Positions 1-12,042 are shown, counted from the stretch's first letter. The stretch: DNA of 64,000 nucleotides from Apium graveolens (GCF_009905375.1 NC_133652.1:121417797-121481796); one strand, 5' to 3'. Numbers and translations are program-made. Notes: a model not told the origin generated them from the letters alone.

Positions 1-2269
1 TCATAAATCATGAAATTTTTACAGGGAGTAGAATACTGAGTTTCCTAACTTCCATAAACATTTCAAGTGAAAACAATGATTTTTCAGTTTTATAAAAATA
101 TCGGAGCCGAGACCGCGCGGTTAGAAACCGTAGAATCCATAAGCGTAGCCGACGGCGAAAATGAAAATGAACTTAAGATTCTTTGAAAAATGAAGCGACC
201 ATGATGTGAATAAGGATTTAAAGGAATTATAAGGATACAATAAGTTGAGAGGGTGCATAATAATTAGCGCATGAGTGTGGGTAGCGGTAAATTAGAACGG
301 GGCCTAACGAAGTGAATTATGTTATGATTATAGATTTCCGAGCGGAACCTAGAGCATCCTCCACCTCGAGATACCCAGGCAAGTTTACGAACCCAACTCC
401 ACTTACTGTTGTATTATGAAAGGATTATTTTATTATCGTTGCATAAATACCATGTTTTCCATGATACATAGTTATTGAATTTTTGCATAATATAGCGATA
501 TTGTACGATAAGTATATGTATCGTAAAATATTTATTTCCTCTTTAAACATGATGTATAATTATAAGACCGAGAGTCGGTCGGGATTTTAAGATAAAAATC
601 CGGGAATCATTCCGGTGATATTAGGACAATTACAAGTCCATAATAGTACGTTTTAAAGGGACTCAACGTCCACTTATGAAACATTAAAATACCTCGACTA
701 TATTTTATTATTCGAACAATAAATATTATATACCTATTCCATTATTATCGGAGAAATATACTCCAACGATTATTTATTTCAAACCCGATTAAACATTGAA
801 GATTATTGATTGCGTAGACATAAACTAGTTGAGGAATAGTATTTTAAATATTCCTTTAAAGGGTAAACTCATTCGAGGTTTAATTATTTATCGATCATCA
901 TTTAATTATTTATTATTCATTAAAGGGTTTATTTATGATTTAAAAATCATAGGTCCTGATTTAAAATACTTTCCGATTTTCCGAAAAATCATTCGAATAA
1001 TTTCAGAACGTCGGAGAATATTATCTCGACTTATTTTAAATATTTTGAAGATAATTTCAAAAGAAACTCCCCCTTATATAACAAATATGTTGACAACGGT
1101 CAACTCACATCCTTATTACTTCCTCCGAAAATTCTCGGAAGTACATATATATACGTACATATCCAAGTGTACCCATCAACAAGCAATATGCTTGGAGAAC
1201 AATATAAGTTCCAGATATATGATGAGATTCTTACAAGGACAAGGAGGGGTAGACTCCAGTACTTCGTGGACTGGGGAGACTACCAATTTACTACCACATG
1301 AGAAAATATTTTATATACTGATGAACATGTGGAGTATGCGTACCTGAGAGGGATGGGCGCAAAACCGTGTCTTGAGAGGGATAGACGTGAAGTGTGTACC
1401 TGAGAGGGACGGACACAGAAAAGGCTCGAATACGGCCAGGGTGATAACCGATAATAAAAGGGAATCGTCCATCTACATATAGAAAAGGTTAATTTTATCG
1501 TAGTACGACTGATCATCATATGCGGTGGCTCCAATGAATGTCCTATTCTTCCAATTGGAATTGTGATGCAATATCGTAACCCAAGCCTAGGGGCTGGGTT
1601 TACTATTAAGGTATTCGCTGGATAATAAAATCCACTAAAGAATAGATCTTATAAGAAGGTGTGTGTCACCAAGGAAAAACTAAATTCGAATAAAATATAA
1701 TTATCATATATGATGTTTTACGTAAGTTATTATACAGTCATTTTCATACTGGACATTATTATGTTGGGCATTATAGCTCGCACATGTTTTCTTAAAATTG
1801 ACACAACACAACAGTGAATCAAGATGCCTACCATGAGAACCACAGCCAGGAAATGGGTAGGAAATGGCCAGCTGTTCCGTAGATTGTTTGGTGTTGTACC
1901 ACAAGTAGTCCGAATAAGCTGGATTGGTTTTCAGTTGTTTTTAGTTCGGCTTATTTATAAGTATGACTTATGTAAGGTAATAAACAAGAAACACATATTT
2001 GACCAACGGACTAGCCTTACTTAAAGGTTACTCCCCGGTAAGACTTAATTACATTTGGGTTGTAATAATTATCACTTTATGGTTGAATTACTCTAGCTAT
2101 GAATGGTTCATTTCCAAGACAATAACCTGTAAGTGTGTGTGTGTGTGTGTGATAAGTGTGGGGTCGTAAAGTGTGAGTATTTATATATTGTAGTTTGAGG
2201 TAGGTGGTTTGTAGTAGTTTAGATGGCGTGGCCTCCGAGATTCCTGACTCCGGATTTTGGGGCGCCAAA
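1..2269 (+). repeat. A1 5' LTR, 3' portion (left end beyond window)
   Basis: This stretch aligns collinearly with 31110-33417. The end is placed at 2269 because the 3' copy ends in GGCGCCACA and this copy reads GGCGCCAAA just before the primer site. By eye there are about four mismatches in the first 70 bases. The 5' copy lacks about 40 bases present at 31807-31845. A (GT)n run lies near 2133-2150. Short open frames at 829-1347 and 1824-2024 recur in the other LTR copy but have no recognisable protein and no distinct conservation, so I treat them as non-coding LTR sequence. Confidence 0.9.
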
Positions 2270-2273
2270 GAAA

Positions 2274-2285
2274 TGGTATCAGAGC
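2274..2285 (+). other. A1 primer-binding site (tRNA-iMet type)
   Basis: TGGTATCAGAGC lies four bases after the LTR end. It matches the complement of the 3' end of plant initiator tRNA-Met and is the expected minus-strand primer site. Confidence 0.9.
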
Positions 2286-2452
2286 CTTAGGTTATCAAAT
2301 CTTGGAAACGATAGGATATAAAATACGTAGACATAAGGATAATAAATAATCAATTAGAGCTCAAGTCGAGTTCATCGTCGGGCTACACGGGTAGTCTTGA
2401 CAGTTATTACTCTCAAGGGAATTCCGACTCTAAGTTAGTAACACCTTGCCTA

Positions 2453-3039
2453 TTGTGTCAGGTACCAGTGAAGCCTATGAGGAAGGTTGACCCTGTTGAT
2501 GATGTTATGGTTCCTGAGCGTGACCCTACTCCCGAGCCAGAGGACCCACCCATTAATGACTCAGATGATGACCCTACTGAGGATGTCCCGGAGGAGGAGA
2601 CCGACCTTCCTGTCCCCATAGCTGATGACGTTGAGATGACCCAGGGAGATGGCGTAGGCTGGAGGGATGTGGAGATGTACCCTCACCCGACCATTCGCTC
2701 TCCTACCCCACCCCAGGGATTCAGAGCCCTGTGCCCTATACAGATGATGGTGACAAGGATGGGATATATGCACAGGTCTACGAGGCTTACGATATATCCT
2801 CTAGCTACCCAGACTCACCTCTACCACCCCCGGCGACCATACATGTAGTTGTACACGACTGGATGGTGGCTCAACTTAACGCTGAGATCATTGCGACATC
2901 TGCCTGCATTATGGAGTTACACCAGGCACTGACAGCTGAGAGAGCCATTAGACTAGGATACCCAGGGGACTTCAGAGCTACTTCCCCAACCATAGCCCGC
3001 GGAGAGATTGATGGGATCGAGCTCCGTACCCGGGTTTAG
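2453..3039 (+). pseudogene. A1 leader ORF ahead of gag (unknown protein, frameshifted)
   Basis: An open stretch lies between primer site and gag. The first frame runs to about 2750, with the first ATG at 2477, and encodes an acidic, proline-rich region (runs such as PEPEDPP and DDDPTED). Sense then continues in another frame from about 2731 to 3039, with a PDSPLPPPA stretch and a predicted helical tail (MAQL-, MELHQAL-like residues). I do not recognise a family. Gypsy element A2 has an ORF at the same place (11530-12042) with the same layout of a Pro-rich head and helical tail, although I see no clear residue-level homology. It could instead be a non-coding leader that is open by chance. Confidence 0.45.
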
Positions 3040-3514
3040 ATGAGGATGACAGCGATTGGAGGATACATCCCGCTAGTTGATGCAGAGCTGATGTTGGCAG
3101 GAGTGATGAGGAGGGTGTGTGACCTCACGCGCAGTGATAGTGACTGAGTGACTAGTGGCTAGATATGGACCTTGAAGAAGGTTGGGTGACTTATCACCAA
3201 TTTGGATAGGATAGCTAGTAACAGATAGCGTTCCTAGCCCTTCAGGGTATACGGATTATGTATTTACATTTCAGTATTTAGGATAAGTAATTATGTATTA
3301 TAATCAGGCATGTATGAACTCGGCTAGTTGTTTTGTCCCCCAGATATAAGTGGGAGACCTTATGGAATATATATCTAGAAGTTATTAAGAAATTGATGTC
3401 CATATTCTTGCACTTTATAAAAACATGCTAGATAATAAATGACATGCTTACACTTGAATAAATTAATCCAACTATAATAATTGCAACTATATTGACAAAT
3501 CTTCATATCAGAAC
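3040..3514 (+). other. A1 spacer between leader ORF and gag
   Basis: This is AT-rich leader sequence with no supportable gene or structured element. The corresponding gap in A2 (12043-12502) is also AT-rich and about the same size. Confidence 0.6.
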
Positions 3515-6500
3515 AATGACACCCCGTAGAAGAGGAACGTGGGCACAGCCCGCAGAACCTGTTAACCAATAATGGAATGAACCTGACCCTGTAGTAAATG
3601 AAGAAAGTGAAGAAGACCTAGACTATAATGAATATGATGAGGAAAATATGTAGAAGAAGAGACTGAGGATACCCATCAGGGAGGGAACCCCATGAATGAA
3701 TTTATGGAACTGTTAAAAGCAAATATGAACCAACAGCCTATTCCACCACAGCCACATGCTGCCCAACAGACTGCAGCCACTTCCTTTAGGGCCTTCAAAT
3801 CTCTCAAACCCCCAGAGTTTCTAGGATCTGCCGACCCCGTTGAAGCACGGGCCTGGCTCAAAGAGATAGAAAAGTCCTTCGAGATACTAGGTGTAGAGGA
3901 ACGACACAAGACCATTTTCGCTTCTTACATGCTGAAAGGAGAAGCTAACTACTGGTGGGATCCAAACGAAACCTAGAGACGGATACTGTGATCCCATGAG
4001 ATAGATTTACCCGACTGTTCTTAGACAAGTATTTCCCTAGGTTTATGGAGACCCAGATGAAGATTAAGTTTTTGGAGTTGAAACAAGATAAGATGACTGT
4101 GGCAGAATATGAGGCCAAGTTTACTGAGTTGTCGAGATTTGTGCCTGAGTTCGTGAATACCGAAGAGAAGAAAGCACGAAGGTTTCAGCTTGGTCTGCAA
4201 TAGTGGATCCAAAACCGAGTGGCGGTGTTAGAGTTGACAGACTATGCCACCTTAGTGCAGAAAGCCTCCATTGTTGAAGCTGGCAGTGAGCAGAGTGTGA
4301 AGGAAAAGGAAAATAGGAAGAGGAAGATAGGAAGCCAAGGAATTGGAACTGGGAACAGGAGCCTTCCAAGCGGGTTCATCAGGGGAGTGGTGTCCCAACC
4401 TGCACGAGGCCCCGAATTCAGAAAAGCCCCAAGTGAAAGTGTTGGCCAGGGCGGCGGACAATCTAGGGCAACATTTCATAGCCAACCCCACACCCAATAC
4501 CGGAGTGTCAAACCTGTAAGAGGAGACACCTTAGAGTGTGCAGCCAGGCGAGAGGCCCTTTGAAATGCTATAGGTATGGTCAAACCGGACACCTTTCCAA
4601 CAACTACAACCAACCCAGCGTAACATGTTTCCAATGTGGGAAAGTAGGACACATGAGGAAGGATTGCCCGACACTGAAGCCCCCAGCCTCAGGGATGAGC
4701 AGAGCTGCATCCAACCGACCCCCAGCTGCTAGGACCTTCAACATGATTGTTCAGGATGCTGTCTGAAACACTGACGTGATAGCAGGTACCCTTTTGTTAA
4801 ATTCCGAGCATGCAAATGTCCTATTTGATTCTCGAGCAACCAAGTCATTTATATCTCAAGATTTTGATAAAAAGTTAAAACTTAACATCGTACCCTTATG
4901 TGAGGTATTACAAGTGGAAATAGAAAACAAAGAAATAATCCCTGTGAAACAAGTACACCATAAGTGCAAGTTGAAATTAGAAGGGAAGGTCTTCGAGGTT
5001 GACCTAATCCCATTTGTATTGGGAGAATTTGATGTAATCTTAGGGATGGATTGGTTATCCAGTAATGGAGCACAAATAGATTGTGAACGGAAGAGGGTAA
5101 AGATAAGAGTGCAAAATGAAAAAGAAGTAGTGTTTAAAGGTCAACGATAGAACCAAAAAGTTTTGACCATGCTACAGGCAAAAAGATTGTTAAGGAAAGG
5201 TAACGATGCCTATTTGGCTTATGTGGTAGATACCAAGAAGGGAGTCCCTATTATACAGGACATACCCGTAGTGAACGAATTCGAGGATGTGTTTCCAGAG
5301 AACTTAGCAGGGTTTCCACCTGACAGGGAAATAGAATTCGCTATAGAATTAGCACCAGGAACGGCACCAGTATCCAAGGCCCCATATAGACTAGCCCTAG
5401 TTGAGATGAAAGAATTAGTTTCTCAATTACAAGAATTATTAGATAATGGAATGATAAGACCCAGTGTGTCGCCATGGGGAGTGCCAGTACTGTTCGTAAA
5501 GAAAAAGGACGGTAGTATGAGATTATGCATAGACTATCGAAAATTGAATAAGCTGACTATTAAAAATAGATACCCTCTCCCCATGATTGATGACCTATTC
5601 GACCAACTCAAGAGAGCTGTACATTTTTCTAAAATAGATTTGAGAACAGGATATCACCAGTTAAAAATCAAACATGAGGATATACCGAAGATTGCTTTTC
5701 GCACTAGGTATGGGCACTATGAGTTCTTAGTAATGTCGTTTGGGTAAACCAATACACCCGCAGCCTTTATGGATTTGATGAACAGAGTGTTCAAAAAGTA
5801 CCTAGATATATGTGTGATAGTTTCTATAGATGATATTCTGATCTACTCAAAGACAGAGAAAGAACATGCAGAACATTTGAGGATAGTCTTAGAAATTTTA
5901 AGGAATGAGAAATTATATGCCAAGTTCTCGAAGTGCGAGTTTTGGTTAAGGGAAGTTCAGTTCTTAGGACATGTGGTAAGTAGCAAAGGAGTTTTAGTTG
6001 ACCCTCCCAAAATAGAGGCCGTATCCAATTGGGAAAGACCAACTACCCCAACAGAGGTTAGGAGTTTTGTGGGTTTAGTAGGATATTACCGAAGATTCAT
6101 GCAGGATTTTGCTAAGATAGCCGGTCCACTGACTAGACTTACCCGGAAGGCAGAAAAGTTCGTATGGAGAGAGAAATGTGAGGAAAGCTTTCAGGAACTG
6201 AAAAGGAGACTGGTGTCGGCACCAGTGCTCGCTCTTCCTGATGGAAAGAGAGAGTTTGTGATATACAGCGACGCATCGCTTAAAGGATTAGGATGTGTAC
6301 TGATGCAGCACGGAAAAGTTATAGCGTATGCCTCTCGACAATTGAAGGAGTATGAGAGCAGATACCCGACGCATGATCTAGAATTAGCAACCATAGTGTT
6401 TGCCCTAAAAATTTGGAGATACTACCTATACGGTGAGAAATGCGAGATCTACACAGACCATAAAAGCCTCAAATATATATTCACTCAGAAGGAACTGAAC

Positions 6501-8147
6501 ATGAGACAGAGGAGATGGTTAGAGTTGATTAAGGACTATGACTGTGAAATTTTGTATCACCTTAGTAAAGCCAATGTGGTGGCTGACACCCTTAGTAGGA
6601 AGGAAAGACTCAAGATGATGATGACATCACAGGAGTTAATTAAAGAATTTGATAAAATGGAAATCGACGTGAGAATGACCGCTAAAGGAATGGAAGGATT
6701 ATTTGAGAATGAGCTAGTGTCGGAACTGACTGAAAAGATTCGAGTATGTCAGGAAAAGAAGATGAGCGAAAAAAGAGGAACATTGACCGGTGAGGAAGTG
6801 AGATGCGAGAAGGACGAGAAAGGGATCATGAGGTATGCGTCCGGAATTTGGATACCAAATGTGCAAGAGTTAAAGGACGAGCTGCTGCACGAAGGGCACA
6901 ACTCCAGATATTCAATCCACCCAGGAAGTACGAAGATATACCGTGACCTTAAAGAATATTATTGGTGGCCTAACATGAAGAGAGAAGAAGCAGAGTTGGT
7001 CAGCAAGTGCTTGACATGCCAGAGAGTGAAGGCTGAACATCAGTGACCTAGTGGACTATTACGACCCCTGGAAATTCCGAAATGGAAATGGGAGCATATA
7101 GCCATGGATTTTGTGACAGGCCTACCAAGGATAAAGACCAATCACGACGCTATATGGGTTATAATAGATAGATTGACCAAGTCCGCACACTTCCTACCAA
7201 TCAACGAAAGGTACACCGTAGACAAGTTGGTGGATATTTACTTGAAGGAAATTGTAGTGAGACACGGCGTTCCTGTAGCCATAGTGTCAGATAGAGACCT
7301 AAGGTTTAATTCCCGATTTTGGAGAAGCTTCCAGGAATGCGTAGGCACCAGACTAAACATGAGTACCGCTTACCACCCCCAGACTGATGGACAAAGCGAA
7401 AGGATTATTCAGACCCTAGAAGATATGCTACAAGTATGTGCCATTGATTTCAAAGGAAATTGGGATGACCACTTACCCCTGATCGAATTTGCTTACAACA
7501 ATAGTTATCACGCTAGCATAGGAATGCCCCCGTATGAAGCTCTTTACGGAAGGAGATGTCGCCCTCCCCTATGTTGGGATAAAGTTGGAGAACACAAGAT
7601 ATTAGGACCAGAGTTAGTCCAACAGACCAGGGAAATGGTGAGACTCATCAGGAAAAGACTGGTAGTAGCTCAGGACAGACAAAAGAAGTACGCCGACCAG
7701 ACCAGGAAGGATAGGGAATATGAAGTAGGAGATTCTGTGCTATTAAAGGTATCTCCATGGAAAGGAGTGATGAGATTTGGGAAGAAAGGGAAGCTGAGTC
7801 CTAGATTCATAGGACCCTTTGAACTTTTGAGGAGAATAGGACCTCTAGCTTACGAGCTCGCCTTGCCTCCTAATCTACAACAAGTGCACAACATGTTCCA
7901 TGTGTCCATGTTAAGGAAGTACCATGTAGATGCACGACATGTAATAGAATACGAGCAGGTAGATTTACAACCAGACCTGACCTACATCGAACAGCCAGTA
8001 AGGATAATGGACTAAAAAGAACAAGTGCTGAGGAACAAGACTGTGAAGCTGGTTAGAATCTTGTGGAGGAATAAAAATGTCGAGGAGTCAACTTGGGAAC
8101 TTGAAGATGCAATGAAGAATAGATACCCCCACTTATTTTCTAATTGA
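3515..8147 (+). pseudogene. A1 gag-pol polyprotein, chromovirus type, decayed
   Basis: Gag begins at the ATG at 3515. Domains in order: retrotransposon gag around 3830-4210; CCHC knuckle CFQCGKVGHMRKDC near 4630; protease with DSRATKSF near 4830 (the usual DSGAT has Gly changed to Arg); RT with SIDD near 5823 (usual FIDD); RNase H YSDASLKG near 6260; integrase HHCC near 6890-7020 and DDE core with SDRDLRF near 7290; chromodomain-like tail near 8030-8147. Breaks: stops near 3974, 4201, 4764, 5148, 5745, 7044 and 8013, and frame changes near 3976-4012 and 4540-4563. Several stops fit CGA-to-TGA or TTA-to-TAA changes. The protein would act in cytoplasmic particles and, via integrase, in the nucleus. 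This copy is inactive as read. Confidence 0.92.
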
Positions 8148-8168
8148 TTCCGGGACGAAATCCTTGTT

Positions 8169-8180
8169 AGAGGGGAAGAC
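8169..8180 (+). other. A1 polypurine tract
   Basis: AGAGGGGAAGAC immediately precedes the 3' LTR start TGTAATAA. It is the expected plus-strand primer for reverse transcription. Confidence 0.8.
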
Positions 8181-9115
8181 TGTAATAACTCGAATTTTTG
8201 AGACCTTGTAAAATGTTTGATGAATAGTAACCCTGATGGACGGGAAAAACTTTTGAGCCCACACTATGCAGTGCGTGAGAAAATGAGTTTCAGAGTTGAT
8301 ATTATGATTATATGTACCAAATGAGTGTATGTAAACGCTATTAGTTTTCGAAGAAAACGAACTTTGAAAAACGACCATATTTACGACTCATCGAGGATTA
8401 CGGGAATCCCAATATAAGTACAAGATTAAAACCCTACGGATTTATATCCAAGTATGATAATTCAAAACATAAGGAATAAATACGAAAGGAATTACATCGC
8501 GAACCATTTACGAGGAAGTATTACGAAAACGTTTAAGCGACCGAGCGAACGCCTAAACAATTAAATAAATGTAACGCACTAACTAACCATGGTAAGAAAG
8601 TAACCATGGTTACTTTATCAAATAGTGAGCTAGATATAGGATGATCAACCAAGGCTAATGAAATAGTAAGCTAAGGAAGCTAAAATAAGTAGCTTAGCTT
8701 GTAAACTAGGAAGCTACTTAGATTTTCCATAGATTTGGAAACAAGAATAAACCTAGGATTCTAAACTAGAGAATATCAAATTAATATAAGATTTCACCAA
8801 CATAATTTCCTAGAAGCAACCAAGGAATCAAACATAAAAACACTTCTTCTCTCCCCATTTCTTCCATTCGGCTTCTTCTTCTTCACCAAGGAATTCAAAA
8901 TCAAATCTCCAAGTTCTAGCCATGGATAAATCCTCCCATTAATCCTCAAGCTTCCTAACAACCAAACTAAGGTAAGATAATTCTTTGATCTCTTTTTATC
9001 ATGGTTTGATGGGTGAAATAAAATCAAGAAAGTTGCTAGTGAATAGTATGAATAATAACTCTTCTTTGGTTTCTTGATTTCAATGGTGGTTTTAGGTTCC
9101 AAAAACCATACCAAG
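8181..9115 (+). repeat. A1 3' LTR, part 1 (left of the B1 insertion)
   Basis: The LTR starts with TG directly after the polypurine tract. It runs to CCAAG (9111-9115), the target duplication of copia B1, and continues at 30563. There is no coding content. A CT/TTC-rich patch lies at about 8845-8880. Confidence 0.88.
9111..9115 (+). repeat. Target-site duplication CCAAG of B1 (left copy)
   Basis: CCAAG directly precedes the B1 5' LTR and recurs at 30558-30562 directly after the B1 3' LTR. This fixes both element ends. Confidence 0.95.
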
Positions 9116-10087
9116 TGTTGTGCATATGTTGTGTACTTGATGATTTCACAAACAAAACACCTAAGTAGATTTTACTTAGTGAAATAATGTAGCAGTCGAC
9201 GGATAAGAATTTTAGTCCCGTAGGATAAATCTTTATAGTCCCGACGGATAATGATTTATTATCCATCGAGTGAGTAGCTTATGTAATAATGAGACTGTAG
9301 CACATTTCTGCATACACATTTGTATAGATTCTATAGTAGCATATAAGTCATGTTAACTTTAACTAGATATGCAGAATAGGTTGATTAATTATACATAGAT
9401 GATGTCTTGTAATTCTGCATAAGTAAAATGAAGTCAAGTGCATGATTGCTACCCGACGGATAATCTACAAAGCACCCGACGGATGATCAACAATCCAATG
9501 GATGATCATTAACTCGACGGATGATCATGAACCTAATGGATAAAGAATTTAAACATCAGTTGACAGTGACAACTGGTCACATCCATCGAGATGTATGCAA
9601 ACAGAATGAGGAAGCCTATTAACTGGGTAATAGAGAACAAAGTAGCAAAGCATAAAAACTGATAGTTTTTATAATGATTCTATCTTTTGACTTTGTAATC
9701 TTGGTAGTATATAAACCAAGAAGTAGCAAATAGAAACTAAGATCTGAGATATAAAAAGTGAGAAACATTTGTAAGCATAATTATTAACATTTCTCTGTAT
9801 TCTCAGTAGTTCAAATTTGTAAGCAGCTGTGAGCATTCTTGCACACAGAGTTCTCTCGATATAATATATATCTCTGGTGGAAGTGTTTAAATCCACCAGA
9901 AAGTTTTTAAAGACTCTTGTTTTTAATTACTTATGTTTTGATTCACTTAAGTTTTTATTCCGCATTGTGCTAATCAAAACACTTATATTTGTATTCGAGT
10001 TTGAACATTTTTATTTTAAGAAAAAGGTTCAAGAATTCCATTCAACCCCCCTTCTGTAATTCTTGCTATACTGTTAAGGGACTAACA
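9116..10087 (+). repeat. B1 5' LTR
   Basis: This 972 bp LTR runs from TGTTGTGC to CTAACA. It holds a TATATAAA box near 9708 and the TTCAACCCCCC block near 10043. About nine copies of a CCGACGGATAA-like motif and its inverse occur at 9196-9270, 9466-9545 and near 9582. It is a mate of 29589-30557. Confidence 0.95.
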
Positions 10088-10089
10088 AT

Positions 10090-10101
10090 TGGTATCAGAG
10101 C
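10090..10101 (+). other. B1 primer-binding site (tRNA-iMet type)
   Basis: TGGTATCAGAGC lies two bases after the LTR end. Confidence 0.93.
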
Positions 10102-10148
10102 AAGCTCTTAACTTATAAAGAGTTTAAAGATCAAAACAATTCAGCAAG

Positions 10149-11166
10149 ATGAACAAGAAGGATGTTGGAGTTAAGATTCCTTTTCTGGATAAAGATAATT
10201 ACCATAATTGGAAGGTAAAGATGCATCTTCATATGCTTTCTCAAGATGAGGCCTATATGGACTGCATAGAAAGAGGCCCTCATGTTCCAATGAGAGCTAC
10301 GACAGGAAACGAGCCATCAGTCCCCAAGCCAAGGCATGAATGGTCTGATCCTGACATTGAACAAGCCAGGAAGGATAAAAAGACCATGAATATTCTGTTT
10401 AATGGAGTTGATGCAGACAGGTTTGACAACATTATCAACTGCAAAACTGCCAAGGAAGTCTGGGATACTATACAAATAATCTGTGATGGCACTGAGCAAG
10501 TTAGAGAAAATAAGATGCAGCTCTTGATTCAGCAATATGAGCATTTTCACAATGAGGAAAGTGAGTCTCTCACTGACATTTTTAGTAGGTTTCAAAAACT
10601 ACTAAATGCACTTAAGTTGCATGGAAGAGTCTATCAGACTAAAGACTCTAATCTGAAATTCCTTAGATCTCTTCCAAAGGAATGGAAACCAATGACAGTC
10701 TCATTAAGAAACTCACAAGATTATAAGGAGTTTACTTTGGAGAGACTGTATGGCATCCTGAAAACCTATGAGCTTGAAATAGAGCAGGATGAAAGGATGG
10801 AGAGAGGAAAGAAGAAAGGAGGATCCATTGCCCTAGTTGCTGAGTTGGAAAAGGAGAAGGAAGTGAAGATGGAAGCTGTTGAGTCAACTTCAAAGGTCTG
10901 TGAGAATAAGGGCAAGGGGCTTGCAGTAGAAAGTCAAGATTCATTGAGCCAAGATGACATGAAGGACATTGATGAGCACCTAGAATTTCTTTCCATGAGA
11001 TTTGCCAAGCTCAAGTTCAAGAAGAACTGTGCAGCAGCCAAGCCAAATAGAAACATGGTGGATAAGTCAAAATTCAAATATTTCAAATGTGGCTTAGCAG
11101 GGCATTTTGCCAATGAGTGTAGAAAGTCAGATTCCAGTAGGAAAAAGTTTGAGTCTGTTGATTATA
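10149..11166 (+). pseudogene. B1 gag, N-terminal part, cut by A2
   Basis: The start is the ATG at 10149, 47 bases after the primer site. The UBN2-type copia gag domain covers about residues 10-220 (landmarks NYHNWKVKM, NCKTAKEVWDTI, LKFLRSLP). It is followed by a Lys/Glu-rich linker and a zinc knuckle near residue 311 reading YFKCGLAGHFANEC, whose first Cys is Tyr. Sense is lost after KKFESVD at about 11163, where A2 LTR sequence begins. The C-terminal part reappears at 20588-20983. An unknown amount of gag between the two parts was deleted, because the A2 5' LTR is also truncated at this junction. Confidence 0.92.
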
Positions 11167-11331
11167 TTAGTGTGTTGGCTTGTGTGCATACTTTAACCTG
11201 TTGCGGTCCGTGGTGGTTGATAAGTAGGGTCACTGCATATATTATTATTATCTTTATTATTGTTATAAGCAGGTTATAATTAAGGTGTGTGTGGACCCCA
11301 AACTTCTGACCCGGGTTTGGAGGGCGCCACA
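11163..11331 (+). repeat. A2 5' LTR remnant (last 169 bp)
   Basis: This matches 20417-20587 and ends GGCGCCACA. About 3.27 kb of the LTR is missing on the left, joined directly to copia gag. Confidence 0.92.
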
Positions 11332-11335
11332 GGTT

Positions 11336-11347
11336 TGGTATCAGAGC
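11336..11347 (+). other. A2 primer-binding site (tRNA-iMet type)
   Basis: TGGTATCAGAGC lies four bases after the LTR end CGCCACA. Confidence 0.92.
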
Positions 11348-11529
11348 TACAGGTTATAAGTCACTAACACAAGCCTAGGTTAACGGGAATGGGTAGAGGG
11401 TTAGGATTAGAAGTAAGGCATAGGATGATAGAACGTTAAGAGGTTGAGTGTTTCAGTATATCAGATATTAGTATAGTTCGTGTTATGGTACGAGATTCTT
11501 ATATTGCGATATGATTTCAGATAGCAGTA

Positions 11530-12042
11530 ATGGCCGACTCTTTTATTCCCGTATCCGCTGATCACTCAGAGCCTTCAGTTGGAGTGCCGTCTTCGGATCC
11601 ACGTCCTGTTGTTCCACCAGCATTGGCTATTCTACCTCCACCTGTGTTGCAGCCCGTACCACTGCAGGCTATTCCACCTCCAGGCGTGAGGCCACCTGTC
11701 AGAGGACCCCCACCTGCTGATTCAGGTTTTACCGGTCATTCAGTCACAGGAGTACCTTTCCAGTTCTCTTCCTATCATGTCCCATATCATCAGTTTGAGG
11801 CTTGCCTTATGGAGCAGCGATTCCTTCAGGGTCAGATTCAGGAGTTACTACATATTATGCGTACCAGAGAGATGGGGAGTGGTGAGAGGCGACTTAGAGA
11901 GAGGCTCCAGGCATTTCGTAGGACAGCTGCAGTGAGGATTGCTAAGGCTACACATGAGGACATCACCCCTGATTTCTTAGTAGAATGGGCTAAATGGGTT
12001 CTAGAAGAGCTTGAGGAGATTGGAGGTCCAGACTTGTCATGA
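11530..12042 (+). CDS. A2 leader ORF ahead of gag, unknown 170-aa protein
   Basis: This intact ATG-to-TGA frame lies between primer site and gag. Residues about 10-70 are Pro-rich (PPALAILPPPV, PPPGVRPPVRGPPP) and probably disordered. Residues 90-170 are charged and predicted helical, with an Arg-rich stretch (RRLRERLQAFRR) followed by an acidic end (WVLEELEEIGG). I see no CCHC, protease or membrane segment. The Arg patch could bind nucleic acid, but that is inference. A1 has an ORF at the same place (2453-3039). I do not recognise a family. It is open in an element whose gag-pol has only one stop, which is consistent with selection or simply with youth. Confidence 0.6.
   Translation: MADSFIPVSADHSEPSVGVPSSDPRPVVPPALAILPPPVLQPVPLQAIPPPGVRPPVRGPPPADSGFTGHSVTGVPFQFSSYHVPYHQFEACLMEQRFLQGQIQELLHIMRTREMGSGERRLRERLQAFRRTAAVRIAKATHEDITPDFLVEWAKWVLEELEEIGGPDLS

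Noticed and set aside
829..1347. 172-codon open frame in the A1 5' LTR, partly repeated at 31978-32496
   Set aside because: It lies wholly inside an LTR, starts with a non-ATG codon, is broken in the second LTR copy and has no recognisable motif; repetition is explained by the LTR pair.
1824..2024. Open frame repeated at 32973-33173
   Set aside because: It is present in both LTR copies only because LTRs are duplicates; no protein features.
9195..9600. Possible CRISPR-like array (regularly recurring short motif in the B1 LTR)
   Set aside because: Repeats are only about 11 bp, irregularly spaced, in both orientations and in a plant retrotransposon.
9877..10059. 60-codon frame in the B1 LTR, repeated at 30347-30529
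   Set aside because: LTR duplicate; hydrophobic AT-rich translation near the R/U5 end with no support as a gene.
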